Source of the DNA: Streptomyces griseorubiginosus
GTDB lineage: Bacteria > Actinomycetota > Actinomycetes > Streptomycetales > Streptomycetaceae
DNA: 64,000 nt
Assembly: GCF_001514195.1 (NCBI RefSeq)
Contig: NZ_KQ948738.1
Coordinates: forward strand, 22,485 to 86,484
Reading direction: 5' to 3'
The notes beneath the pieces are model-generated. The model made no database searches. It was not told the origin of the DNA and saw only the letters and a list, made by a program, of their open reading frames with translations. A program made the position numbers and the translations under genes. Every line of letters begins with the position of its first letter. Position 1 is the first letter of the stretch. Positions 1 to 7,991 of the stretch are shown piece after piece.

Positions 1-73
1 CCAGGGTGTAGACCAGCAGCGCCGGGCCGAGCAGGACGGCGATGGCGCGGCGGTCTCCCAGAACTGAACGCAT
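1..73 (-). CDS. Sugar ABC transporter permease (N-terminus only, runs off the left edge)
   Basis: Only the first 24 codons are inside the window. The minus-strand ATG at 73 opens a peptide beginning MRSVLGDRRAIAVLLGPALL, a short basic segment followed by a hydrophobic helix, as expected for the first membrane segment of a MalF/UgpA-type permease. The binding-protein gene ends 50 bases upstream on the same strand, the standard order binding protein then permease. The assignment depends mainly on that context. Confidence 0.7.
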   Translation of the reverse strand, partial: MRSVLGDRRAIAVLLGPALLVYTL

Positions 74-123
74 GACGGCTCTCTCACGAAGGGTTCGGTG
101 CGGACGGCGGTGGTGCGGCGGGA

Positions 124-1434
124 TCAGCCGTTGTCGAGGTCGGTCTGGATCTTCTGCATGAAGTCCTTGGCCGAGAGGGAGCCGGTGACGAGCGGCGCGG
201 CGTTGGTCTGGCTGGTCTCCGTCGCCTTCGTGTTGAACAGGGCCTCGAACCACAGGGTGCTGGTCGTGGTCTTCGAGATGGTGTCCTGCACGGTCTGGGT
301 GAGCGGCGGGAGCGTGCCGGTGTCGCCGTTGGGCTTGAACCCGGAGACGGTGCCCTGGTCCTTCAGGGAGGCGGCGCCGTAGTTCTTGGTGATGCAGGTG
401 AGCCAGTCGCCCACCTTGGCGTCGTAGGACTTCGCGGAGACGGCGACGGGGAGGCCGACGTTGGCCGGGATCTGGTCCGCGCTGCCCTTGCCACCGGCGA
501 CGGTCGGGAACGGCATGAAGCCGACGTTGTCCGCGCCGATCCTGTTCTTGGTCTTGTCGTTGAAATCGCCGAGCGCCCAACTGCCCATGTAGAACATGGC
601 GGCCTTGCCGGTGAGGAACTGCTGGGTGGCGGTGTCGTAGTCGATCGATCCGACGCCCTGGCCGAAGTAGCCGGCCTTGCCGAGCTCCGCGACGGCCTGC
701 GCGGCCTTCACGTAGGCGGGGTCGGTCAGTTTCGCCTTGCCGTCGGCGACCGCCTGGAGGGCGTCCGGGCCGAGTTCGCGGTAGAGGTAGCCGCTGATGA
801 GCCGGGTGAGGGGCCAGCCGTCCTTGCCGTCGGCGGCGAAGGGGGTGACTCCGGCGCCCTTGAACTTCGCGGCGGCCGCGACCAGTTGGTCGTACGTGGT
901 CGGGGTCGCCACGTGCTGGTCGGCGAAGAGCTTCTTGTTGTACCAGATGCCCTCGATGTTGAACTGGTAGGGCATGACGTTGAACTTGCCGTACAGGTTC
1001 TCGACGGTCTTGATCGCCGCGGGCTGGAGGTCGTCCCACACGCCGAGGTCCTTGAGCGTCTTCTCCAGGTCGAGGACCTGGCCCGCCTTGTCCAGCGTCT
1101 TGGTGAGCTGAGGCGTGCCGCCCGCCGCGAACTGCACCGGCAGCGCGTTCTGACCGGCGAGGAGCTGCACCTTCTGGTCGACGTTGCCGATGGGAAGCGT
1201 CTGGATCTTCAGCGGCAGGGCCTTGTTCTGCGCCGCGCAGGCGCCCTTGCCCAGGGTGGTGAGCTCCTGCTGGACGATGTGGTTGTCGTCGTTGATGGTG
1301 AGGCTGAACTCCTTGGCGGCACTGCCGGCGCCGCTTCCACCACCGCAGGCGCTCAGCAGCAGGGCGGAGGTGGCGGCCGTGGCGACGAGGGCGACACGGC
1401 GGGTCCTGAGGGTGTTTCTGAGGGTGTTGTGCAC
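124..1434 (-). CDS. Sugar ABC transporter substrate-binding lipoprotein
   Basis: A 436-residue extracellular solute-binding protein that would capture a sugar outside the membrane and deliver it to the permease encoded to the left. The N-terminus has a basic stretch, a hydrophobic core and the lipobox LLLSACGGG, so it should be lipid-anchored after cleavage before Cys. The body has family 1 binding-protein features, such as the GKAAMFYMGSWALGDF segment and several aromatic residues. I chose the GTG at 1434 because GAGGAG lies 6-7 bases upstream; an in-frame ATG 6 codons earlier lacks this. A LacI-type palindrome sits at 1459-1472, just upstream of the start. The substrate cannot be told from sequence alone; an alpha- or beta-glucoside or oligosaccharide is typical of the family. 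Confidence 0.9.
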   Translation of the reverse strand: MHNTLRNTLRTRRVALVATAATSALLLSACGGGSGAGSAAKEFSLTINDDNHIVQQELTTLGKGACAAQNKALPLKIQTLPIGNVDQKVQLLAGQNALPVQFAAGGTPQLTKTLDKAGQVLDLEKTLKDLGVWDDLQPAAIKTVENLYGKFNVMPYQFNIEGIWYNKKLFADQHVATPTTYDQLVAAAAKFKGAGVTPFAADGKDGWPLTRLISGYLYRELGPDALQAVADGKAKLTDPAYVKAAQAVAELGKAGYFGQGVGSIDYDTATQQFLTGKAAMFYMGSWALGDFNDKTKNRIGADNVGFMPFPTVAGGKGSADQIPANVGLPVAVSAKSYDAKVGDWLTCITKNYGAASLKDQGTVSGFKPNGDTGTLPPLTQTVQDTISKTTTSTLWFEALFNTKATETSQTNAAPLVTGSLSAKDFMQKIQTDLDNG

Positions 1435-1458
1435 GGGTGCTCCTCGGCACACAGAGCG

Positions 1459-1472
1459 TTGAAACGCTTCAA
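1459..1472. promoter_or_regulatory. LacI-family operator in front of the sugar-binding protein gene
   Basis: The sequence TTGAAACGCTTCAA is a perfect 14-bp palindrome centred on the CG typical of LacI/GalR operators. It lies 25 bases upstream of the GTG start. Near-identical boxes at 2870-2883 and 3111-3124 suggest one regulator, most simply the LacI protein encoded at 1726-2772. Confidence 0.85.
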
Positions 1473-1725
1473 TTAGGAGATGCGGGGAACCTATGACCCG
1501 GTTCGGCGTGTGTCAAGGATTTGTCGGGGACGTTTCTGAACCGCGTCCGAGGGGGGCGGGTGGCGCGGGCGGTCAGGGTTGCAGGCGACAGGGATGCGGA
1601 AAGTGCTGGTCAGATCGTTGAGGAGCGCCACGGCACCCGGTTCGGCTCGGCAGCTCCCGGCCTGTCACTTCTGCGTGCCGGCCCGCGCGATCGGCTCGCG
1701 CCCCCGATCGGCGCGGGGACCCCTC

Positions 1726-2772
1726 TTAGTTCGGCGCGCTGGACCGCACGATCAGCTCCGGCTCCAGCACCACCGTGGCGTGCCGGTGCTGCTTGCCCGA
1801 GGCCACCTCGTCCATCAGCAGCCGGATCGCCTCCTGGCCCATCATCCGGCCCGGCATGTCCACCGCGGTCAGCGGCACCGCCGCCGCGCCTGCCGCACGG
1901 TTGTTCTCGCAGCCGACGACCGCCACTTGGTCCGGCACCCGGATCCCCGCCACGGTGTGCAGCTCGTGGATGATGGCGTTGGCCAGCTCGTCCGTGACGA
2001 CGAGCAGGCCGTCCGGCAGCTCCTCGGGCGCCCGGCGGGCGAGTTCGGCCCCCACCACATGCCCGTGGGACGTGGTCAGACCGACGCTGTCGATCTCCTC
2101 CAGGGTGACGCCGGGACCCGCCTCCTCGACCGCCGCCCGCACTCCCCTGCGCCGGTCGCGCACCGGCTGGTAGTCGTCGTGCGCGACCACGTACGCCAGC
2201 CGGGTGCGCCCGGTGTCGATGAGATGGCGGGCCGCCAGATACCCCACGTGCTCGTTGTTGACCAGCACCGAACAGCAAGTGCCGGGCCGCGGGGCGTAGT
2301 TGAGCAGCACGACCTGGCGGCCGTGCGAGCGGATGCGGGCGATGCCGGCCGTGGAGTCCTCCATCGGCGCCAGCAGCACACCGGTCACCCGGGACTCGTC
2401 GAAGAGGTCGAGATAGTCGTCCTGGAGGCGCATGTCGCACGCGGTGTTGGCCAGCAGGAGGTTCTGCCCGATCGCCCGGGCGGCGTCCTGAGCGCCGTGC
2501 GCCATGTCGATGAACAGGGAGTTCTCGATGTCGGCGAGGACCATGCCGATGCTCTTGGTCGAACCGGACACCAGCGACCGGGCGGCGTCGTTGCGCACGA
2601 AGCCCAGGCGCCCGATGGCCTCACGGACGCGCTCCGCCGTCGCGGGGCTCACCTTCGCCGGGTGGTTCAGCACGTTGGAGACCGTGCCGACCGAGACGCC
2701 GGCGGCGTCGGCGACGTCCTGCATGCTCGGACTGGCATGCCCCTGAACTGCTCGCGGACGGGCGGTTGCCAC
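1726..2772 (-). CDS. LacI-family transcriptional repressor
   Basis: A 348-residue regulator. The helix-turn-helix and hinge are at residues ~17-60 (MQDVADAAGVSVGTVSNVLN, then the P-A-T-AERVREAI pattern). A periplasmic-binding-like effector domain follows to the end (VVGCENNRAAGAAAVPLTAVDMPGR region). The GTG at 2772 is preceded by GAGGAG at spacing 4-5; upstream in-frame codons encode no conserved sequence. It sits upstream of and in the same direction as the binding-protein gene and probably represses the sugar operon until the sugar binds. Operators upstream of its own start suggest autoregulation. Confidence 0.92.
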   Translation of the reverse strand: MATARPRAVQGHASPSMQDVADAAGVSVGTVSNVLNHPAKVSPATAERVREAIGRLGFVRNDAARSLVSGSTKSIGMVLADIENSLFIDMAHGAQDAARAIGQNLLLANTACDMRLQDDYLDLFDESRVTGVLLAPMEDSTAGIARIRSHGRQVVLLNYAPRPGTCCSVLVNNEHVGYLAARHLIDTGRTRLAYVVAHDDYQPVRDRRRGVRAAVEEAGPGVTLEEIDSVGLTTSHGHVVGAELARRAPEELPDGLLVVTDELANAIIHELHTVAGIRVPDQVAVVGCENNRAAGAAAVPLTAVDMPGRMMGQEAIRLLMDEVASGKQHRHATVVLEPELIVRSSAPN

Positions 2773-2869
2773 AGCGCTCCTCGACCTCCGGTCTCGTTCC
2801 AACCCGGGACCGCACGGCACCCACAGTGACCAGGCTGTCGCCGACAAGGCGCAGAATACATGACGGGTT

Positions 2870-2883
2870 TTGAAACGCTCCAA
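2870..2883. promoter_or_regulatory. LacI-family operator upstream of lacI
   Basis: TTGAAACGCTCCAA matches the box at 1459-1472 at 13 of 14 positions. It lies about 100 bases upstream of the lacI GTG, consistent with autoregulation. Confidence 0.75.
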
Positions 2884-3110
2884 GGTTGTCGTTCGGGCGG
2901 TTCGCACGCCGGGGCGGAGACCGAGCGATATCGGCTGGTCACCCGGGAGCCGAGGGCTGCGCGGTGCCCTACCGTGCACGGGCGTCTGCGGGATCGGCCC
3001 GCGCCGGAACGACTCCTCCGGAACCCGCCCGCGGTCGGTTGAACTGGTCGATCGGCGCGGCTGGTCTTGACGGCCCGACCGGAGCGTGCGAATCTCCCAA
3101 TCTTGCTCGA

Positions 3111-3124
3111 TTGAAACGCATCAA
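3111..3124. promoter_or_regulatory. Third LacI-family operator, no adjacent target gene evident
   Basis: TTGAAACGCATCAA differs from the 1459 box at one position and stays almost fully symmetric. It lies 340 bases upstream of lacI. It may act as a distal operator that loops with the 2870 box, or be left over from a lost sugar gene. Confidence 0.65.
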
Positions 3125-3149
3125 CCGGGACCCGGTGCTCCACCGCCGG

Positions 3150-3938
3150 TCAGTCCATGGACCCGGCCGCCTCGGGGCGCGGGTCGTCGTCCCCGGCGGC
3201 GTTCCGCGGCGGAAGCCGGTCCCGGTCGGCGTAACGGCGCAACAGCCACCAGCCGTACGCGGCCTGAAAGACGTACACGCTCACCTGCCACCAGTCCGGG
3301 GCCGAGCCCGGGGAGCGGATCTGGAAGAAGTCGTCGAGCGCGTGGACGACCACCATCGGCCAGACCGACCCGATCGCGAAGCGCAGTCCCGCGCAGGTGA
3401 AGCCGAACAGCGCGGCGGACAGCATCTGCCACAGGGTGTCGTCCCACGCGGCCCCGAAGAACAGGTGGTTCTGGAGGTGCCCGAGGCCGAAGAGGACGGC
3501 CACACCGGTGGCCGCACGCAACGGGCCGAGCGGGGTGAGGGTCTGCTGGACGAGGCCACGGCTGTAGACCTCCTCGTCGATACCGACCCACAGCAGCGAG
3601 ACCAGGGAGCTGACGACTACCGTCGTACGGCCGTCGAGCCCGGCGAGCGCGTACGAACCGGCGATCAGCAGCATCGGCAGCGCCAGCCACCAGCGCCGTC
3701 GGCGGCCGAACGTGGTGGTGCCGGACACCCGCAGCCATCCCCACCGCCACAGCACGCACCAGACGCCGGTGAGGCAGATCGCGTTGATCACGGTGGCGCC
3801 CAGGCCGGGGAACCATGCCGGGGCGAGTGGGGGCAGCAGAACCTTGGCGAAGAGCAGGAGCACGACATGCCAGGCGAGCGTCAACTCCACGGCGCCGCAG
3901 ACCGGATGACGGGTTACGTGTCCTTTCCAGCGCTCCAT
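3150..3938 (-). CDS. CPBP (CAAX/Abi) family intramembrane protease
   Basis: A 262-residue polytopic membrane protein with about seven hydrophobic helices. Helix-embedded motifs of the CPBP glutamic intramembrane protease family are present: EEVYSRG (the EExxxR motif), followed by FGLGHLQNH and a C-terminal VVVHALDDFF with the usual conserved His and Asp. Members process prenylated or bacteriocin-type substrates or act in self-immunity; the bacterial substrate is usually unknown. The ATG at 3938 begins MERWKGHVTRHP. Codons upstream of it would read through the 26-bp tandem repeats and are not believable as protein. It is divergent from the metallophosphoesterase gene. Confidence 0.85.
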   Translation of the reverse strand: MERWKGHVTRHPVCGAVELTLAWHVVLLLFAKVLLPPLAPAWFPGLGATVINAICLTGVWCVLWRWGWLRVSGTTTFGRRRRWWLALPMLLIAGSYALAGLDGRTTVVVSSLVSLLWVGIDEEVYSRGLVQQTLTPLGPLRAATGVAVLFGLGHLQNHLFFGAAWDDTLWQMLSAALFGFTCAGLRFAIGSVWPMVVVHALDDFFQIRSPGSAPDWWQVSVYVFQAAYGWWLLRRYADRDRLPPRNAAGDDDPRPEAAGSMD

Positions 3939-4000
3939 CACGGGGCGAGGGTATCCGCGGCTGCCCGCGCGGTACCCCTCGTTGTCGGGAACGCCGGAGG

Positions 4001-4105
4001 AACTGCCGACGTTGCCCCGGAAGGGAGCGCTGTCGGCGTTGCCCCAAGGGTCCCGCTGTCGGCGTTGCCCCAAGGGTCCCGCTGCCCGGGTTGCCCCGAG
4101 GGGCC
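4001..4105. repeat. About four 26-bp tandem repeats in a divergent promoter region
   Basis: Copies at 4029-4054 and 4055-4080 are identical (GCTGTCGGCGTTGCCCCAAG plus GGTCCC). A degenerate copy follows at 4081-4105 and another precedes at about 4001-4028. The array lies between the divergent starts at 3938 and 4187, where both promoters should be. Confidence 0.85.
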
Positions 4106-4186
4106 GCTGTCACGAACGTCCGTGCGGCCGCCACCGGGCGACCGGTTACAGTGCGCGAGACGGCAGCCCGGTCAGGGAGGAACAAC

Positions 4187-5398
4187 GTGACCGACACCAG
4201 CAACGCCCGGCCCGCCGAGGGCGAGGCACAAGCACCGAGGCAGAGCCGGCTGCTCCGCCTGCTGCGCTACCTCCCCCTGATCGCTCCCGTCCTGCTGTGG
4301 GCCGTGCCCTGCTGGGTGCTCCTGTTCACCGGCCAGCACTGGCCGCTCCCCGTCACCGTGGCCGGCACCGCCCTGTTCGTCCTCGGGCTCGCCGCGATGC
4401 CGCTCGCGATGATGCGCGGCCACGGCCGGCGTCAGCAGGACCGGGCGGCGATCATCGGTGACACCCTGCTGGGCGGCAGCTGGGTGTTGTTCACCTGGTC
4501 CGTCCTGCTCGGAGTCCTGCTGCGGCTCGCCCTGACCGTGGCCGGCGTCGGCCAGAGCGAGGACCGGGCCCGGATCGTCACCTGGGCCGTGCTCGGCGTG
4601 TCCGCCGCGTTGCTCGCCTGGGGGTACGTCGAGGCCCGCCGTGTGCCCCGGGTGCGCCGGCTCGACGTGCCGCTCCCCCGACTGGGAGCCGGGCTGGACG
4701 GTCTGCGTGTCGTACTGATCACCGACACCCACTACGGCCCTCTCGACCGTGCCCGCTGGTCGGCCCGGGTGTGCGAGACGGTGAACACCCTGGAAGCCGA
4801 CCTGGTCTGCCACACCGGGGACATCGCGGACGGTACGGCCGAACGCCGCCGCGCCCAGGCCACCCCGCTCGCGACCGTGCGAGCCACGGAGGCCCGGGTC
4901 TACGTCACCGGCAACCACGAGTACTACAGCGAGGCCCAGGGGTGGGTCGACCTGATGGACGAGCTGGGCTGGGAGCCGTTGCGCAACCGCCATCTGCTGC
5001 TCGAACGCGGTGGCGACACCCTCGTGGTCGCCGGCGTGGACGACGTCACCGCCGAGTCCTCCGGGCTGGCGGGTCACCGCGCCCACCTCGCCGGAGCCCT
5101 GGACGGCGCCGACCCCGAACTGCCCGTGCTGCTCCTGGCGCACCAGCCCAAGTTCGTCGACCGGGCGGCGGCGGCCGGGATCGACCTCCAGCTCTCCGGC
5201 CACACCCACGGCGGGCAGATCTGGCCCTTCCACCACCTGGTCCGCCTCGACCAGCCGGCCCTCGCGGGTCTCAGCCGGCACGGTGTCCGCACCCTGCTCT
5301 ACACCAGCCGCGGCACCGGCTTCTGGGGCCCGCCGTTCCGGGTCTTCGCGCCGAGCGAGATCACCCTGCTGGTGCTCCGCTCAGCGCAGCAGCGTTGA
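4187..5398 (+). CDS. Membrane-anchored metallophosphoesterase (YkuE/YaeI-like)
   Basis: A 403-residue protein with three or four membrane helices in the first ~150 residues and a calcineurin-like phosphoesterase domain after that. The metal-binding signature is complete: D180 and H182 (DTHYGP), GDIADG, N243-H244 (GNHE), HQPKF, and GHTHGGQIWPF. Relatives such as YkuE and YaeI are two-metal hydrolases acting on lipid- or nucleotide-linked phosphoesters at the membrane; the natural substrate here is not known. The GTG at 4187 has GGGAGGA 6 bases upstream. The open frame extends far upstream but crosses repeats. It is monocistronic in appearance. Confidence 0.9.
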   Translation: MTDTSNARPAEGEAQAPRQSRLLRLLRYLPLIAPVLLWAVPCWVLLFTGQHWPLPVTVAGTALFVLGLAAMPLAMMRGHGRRQQDRAAIIGDTLLGGSWVLFTWSVLLGVLLRLALTVAGVGQSEDRARIVTWAVLGVSAALLAWGYVEARRVPRVRRLDVPLPRLGAGLDGLRVVLITDTHYGPLDRARWSARVCETVNTLEADLVCHTGDIADGTAERRRAQATPLATVRATEARVYVTGNHEYYSEAQGWVDLMDELGWEPLRNRHLLLERGGDTLVVAGVDDVTAESSGLAGHRAHLAGALDGADPELPVLLLAHQPKFVDRAAAAGIDLQLSGHTHGGQIWPFHHLVRLDQPALAGLSRHGVRTLLYTSRGTGFWGPPFRVFAPSEITLLVLRSAQQR

Positions 5399-5424
5399 CT
5401 TGCGCGGTCCCTTGGGTGGGCGGA

Positions 5425-5522
5425 GTCCGTACACCGGAGGAGGTGGCGCGCATGGCCTCCGGTGCCCGCACTTGTCCGCACACCGGGGAAGTGGCGCGCA
5501 CGGCCTCCGCAGCAGCGGGGTC
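5425..5522. repeat. Two 49-bp direct repeats related to the start region of the MFS gene
   Basis: Copies begin at 5425 and 5474, each reading GTCCG(T/C)ACACCGG followed by GAAGTGGCGCGCA-like sequence and GGCCTCCG. A third relative lies 10 kb away at 15249-15284, across the ribosome-binding site and first codons of the MFS transporter. Here the repeats follow the phosphoesterase stop and are non-coding. Confidence 0.75.
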
Positions 5523-5540
5523 GCTCCCACTTCCCCCACG

Positions 5541-5583
5541 GGCTCAGCGGCCCCAGCTCCACAACAGGCTCAGCGGCCCCAGC
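5541..5583. repeat. 17-bp direct repeat containing the dhaK stop codon
   Basis: GGCTCAGCGGCCCCAGC occurs at 5541-5557 and again at 5567-5583, a period of 26 bp. The right copy encodes the end of dhaK on the minus strand (WGR then TGA). The left copy therefore repeats the final codons and stop just downstream of the gene. Confidence 0.85.
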
Positions 5584-6574
5584 GCAGCGCGGCCGTCTGC
5601 ACGGGTGCGTCCCACAGCCGCAGCATCTCCTCGTCAGCCCGGCAGAGGGTCACCGAGCAGCCCGCCATGTCCAGCGACGTGACGTAGTTGCCCACGAGCG
5701 CCCGCGCCACCGGCACGCCCCGGGCCTCCAGCAGCCGGGCCACCTCGGCGTGGAACCCGTACAGCTCCAGCAGGGGCGTCGCACCCATCCCGTTGACCAG
5801 GGCCAGTACCGGCCCGTCGGCCGGCGGCAGCTCCCGCAGTTCCTCGAAGACGGCACCCACCGCGACCTCCGCGATCTCCCGGGACGGCATCATCGCGCGC
5901 CGCTCCCGGCCCGGCTCGCCGTGGATCCCGACCCCGAGCTCCATCTCCCCGTCCGGCAGGTCGAAGGTCGGTCCTCCGCTCGCGGGAGTGCTGCACGCGC
6001 TGAGCGCCACGCCGAAACTGCGCGAGCACTCGTTGACGCGCCGGGCGATCTCGGCCACCTGCTCCAGGGGTGCGCCCGCCTCGGCGGCCGCCCCGGCGAT
6101 CTTCTCCACGAACAGGGTCGCCCCGGTGCCCCGCCGCCCGGCCGTGTAGGTGCTGTCGGTGACGGCGACATCGTCATTGACCAGGACACTCTCGACCCGG
6201 ACACCGTCCTCCTCGGCGAGCTCGGCGGCCATCTGGAAGTTCAGCACGTCCCCGGTGTAGTTCTTGACGACGAACAGCACGCCCTGCCCCGCGTCGACGG
6301 CGCTTGCCGCGCGCAGCATCTGCTCCGGGACGGGCGAGGTGAACACCTCCCCGGGACAGGCGGCCGACAGCATCCCGTACCCGACGAACCCGGCGTGCAG
6401 CGGCTCGTGCCCGGAACCGCCGCCGGACACCAGCCCGACCCGGCCGCTCTCGCGCGCGTCCCGCCGTACGACCACCCGCCGTTCCACGTCCACGTCCAGG
6501 TCCGGGTGGGCGGCGGCCAACCCGGACAGGGCATCGGCGACCACGGTCTCCGGACTGTTGATCAGCATCTTCAT
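5570..6574 (-). CDS. dhaK: Dihydroxyacetone kinase subunit DhaK
   Basis: A 334-residue protein of normal DhaK length. The substrate-binding fold motifs are present: GLVSGGGSGHEPLHAGFVG near residues 46-64, NYTGDVLNF, and the catalytic His in GVGIHGEPG. By my count this His is residue 218, the position that binds dihydroxyacetone covalently in the E. coli protein. DhaK needs DhaL for ADP or ATP binding, and DhaM for the PTS-dependent type. No dhaL or dhaM follows: downstream is a repeat and then the convergent phosphoesterase gene. The ATG at 6574 has GGGAGG 6 bases upstream. The gene is divergent from the glycerol operon, which fits C3 metabolism. Confidence 0.93.
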   Translation of the reverse strand: MKMLINSPETVVADALSGLAAAHPDLDVDVERRVVVRRDARESGRVGLVSGGGSGHEPLHAGFVGYGMLSAACPGEVFTSPVPEQMLRAASAVDAGQGVLFVVKNYTGDVLNFQMAAELAEEDGVRVESVLVNDDVAVTDSTYTAGRRGTGATLFVEKIAGAAAEAGAPLEQVAEIARRVNECSRSFGVALSACSTPASGGPTFDLPDGEMELGVGIHGEPGRERRAMMPSREIAEVAVGAVFEELRELPPADGPVLALVNGMGATPLLELYGFHAEVARLLEARGVPVARALVGNYVTSLDMAGCSVTLCRADEEMLRLWDAPVQTAALRWGR

Positions 6575-7080
6575 GGCACCTCCCGGGTGGAACCGGCGGC
6601 CGAGCCTCTGCCCCCTGTCCTCACGGAGTTCAAAGTCCTCACGGAGCTGAGGGTCCTCACGGAGCTCGGGCATCGCCGGACGGGCGGACGCATTCGCGAT
6701 CGCACGCCCCACGACCAGTGTGCCGCCACCCGGTGGACAACCGCGATGCGTGCGCGCTGGCCCTCCGGGCAGAGAGGGGGTGCGGCCACTTCGGTCGGGC
6801 GGCCAGGGCGCCGTCGAAGCGCCGCAGGTCCTGGGAGCGCGCCCCCGTAGCCGTCTGCGCAGCACTTGCCCGGGATGACGGCGACCGCCACCTGCCCTGC
6901 CAGGGATGACGGCGATCACCCCGCACCCCGCCCTCCGCCCTCCGCACCCCGCACCCCGCACCCCGCAATCGCATGCCTCTGGCGTCCCGCACGCGCATAC
7001 CTGCGGCCGGTCATACAATGATTTTTGAAGGCTCGGGGCAGTCGACAGCCGACCTTCGGGCCGGCGGGAAGCGGGCACCC
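6575..7080. other. Intergenic region between dhaK and glpF, repeat-rich, no gene seen
   Basis: This is the divergent control region for dhaK and glpF. It has a triple GTCCTCACGGAG repeat (6618-6664), a paired GGGATGACGGCGA (6872-6884 and 6903-6915) and CCGCACCC-rich runs to ~6966. The only AT-richer spot is CATACAATGATTTTTGAA near 7012, a candidate glpF promoter region. I see no regulator gene and no clear GylR-type palindrome. Confidence 0.55.
6618..6664. repeat. Three short direct repeats upstream of dhaK
   Basis: GTCCTCACGGAG starts at 6618, 6635 and 6653, a period of 17-18 bp. On the minus strand this would read as LRED repeats, but it lies upstream of the dhaK ribosome-binding site and is more likely non-coding. 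Confidence 0.7.
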
Positions 7081-7929
7081 ATGGCTGAGCGACTCAAGAG
7101 ATCAGGACTGGTCGGCGAGCTTTCAGCGGAATTCGCCGGCACGATGATCCTCATCCTCTTCGGTTGTGGCGTGGTGGCTCAGGTGGTCGCCGGCGGGGCC
7201 CTCACCAATCCCGCGGGCGGCCTCGGAAACCACGACAGCATCGCCTGGGCCTGGGGCCTCGGCGTCACCCTCGGTGTGTACGTCGCGGCGAGGCTGAGCG
7301 GTGCGCACCTCAATCCCGCGGTGACCCTGGCGCTGGCGGCGTTCAAGGGGTTCCCGTGGAGCAAAGTGGCTCCCTACGCGCTGGCCCAGACAGCCGGCGC
7401 CTTCGTGGCAGCCCTGATCGTCCGGTGGAACTACACCGAGGCGCTCGCGAAGGCGGATCCCACCCACACGATCAAGACGCAGGGCGTCTTCTCCACGCTG
7501 CCCGCGAACGGCAACCCGAATCTGCCGGTCCACGAATGGGGCGCATTCCGCGACCAGGTCATCGGCACCGCGATCCTGCTGCTGCTGATCCTGGCGGTCA
7601 CGGACCTGCTCAACACGCCCCCCGGCGCCAACCTGGCACCGTTCATCGTCGGTCTGATCGTCGTGGCCATCGGTATGGCCTGGGGTACCAACGCGGGTTA
7701 CGCGATCAACCCGGCACGCGACTTCGGTCCACGGCTGGCCAGCTTCCTCACCGGGTACGGCGGAGCGTGGCGAGATCAGTACGGGAACTTCTACTTCTGG
7801 GTGCCGATCGTCGGTCCGGTGGTCGGAGGCCTGCTGGGAGCGGGCCTGTACAAGGTCTTCATCGGCCGGTTCCTGCCGAACGCCGAGCCGGAGCCCCCGG
7901 GACGGGTCCCGGCCCCGGACGAGAACTGA
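7081..7929 (+). CDS. glpF: Glycerol uptake facilitator (aquaglyceroporin GlpF)
   Basis: A 282-residue MIP-family channel with six membrane helices. Both pore half-helix motifs are intact: HLNPAVTLAL with N78 and INPARDFGPR with N210. The Asp after the second NPA-Arg marks a glycerol rather than water channel. It admits glycerol for phosphorylation by the kinase encoded next. The ATG at 7081 follows GGGAAGCGGG; an upstream in-frame ATG would add 36 residues of low-complexity sequence. First gene of the glpF-glpK-glpD operon. Confidence 0.95.
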   Translation: MAERLKRSGLVGELSAEFAGTMILILFGCGVVAQVVAGGALTNPAGGLGNHDSIAWAWGLGVTLGVYVAARLSGAHLNPAVTLALAAFKGFPWSKVAPYALAQTAGAFVAALIVRWNYTEALAKADPTHTIKTQGVFSTLPANGNPNLPVHEWGAFRDQVIGTAILLLLILAVTDLLNTPPGANLAPFIVGLIVVAIGMAWGTNAGYAINPARDFGPRLASFLTGYGGAWRDQYGNFYFWVPIVGPVVGGLLGAGLYKVFIGRFLPNAEPEPPGRVPAPDEN

Positions 7930-7932
7930 CCG

Positions 7933-7969
7933 GCTCCCGGGGTGGCCGGGCTCCGGCTGCCCCGGGAGC
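7933..7969 (+). terminator. Strong hairpin between glpF and glpK
   Basis: The arms GCTCCCGGGG (7933-7942) and CCCCGGGAGC (7960-7969) are perfect 10-bp complements, with a smaller internal stem in the loop. It sits just after the glpF stop and just before the glpK ribosome-binding site. It could be a partial terminator or an RNA stability element that sets channel and kinase levels differently. Confidence 0.7.
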
Positions 7970-7991
7970 GCCCTAGGAGAGGCGGCATCCC

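Larger units (their letters stand above)
2773..3149. other. Intergenic region upstream of lacI, carrying two LacI-type boxes
   Basis: There is no credible coding sequence here; the open frames are biased readings of GC-rich DNA. It holds operator-like palindromes at 2870-2883 and 3111-3124, so it is probably the lacI promoter region. The second box lies 340 bases from the lacI start and only 26 bases beyond the stop of the CAAX protease gene. Confidence 0.6.

Noticed and set aside
2667..3143. 158-codon minus-strand open frame upstream of lacI
   Set aside because: Sequence is Arg/Ser-rich with no family features, and it would cover both operators.
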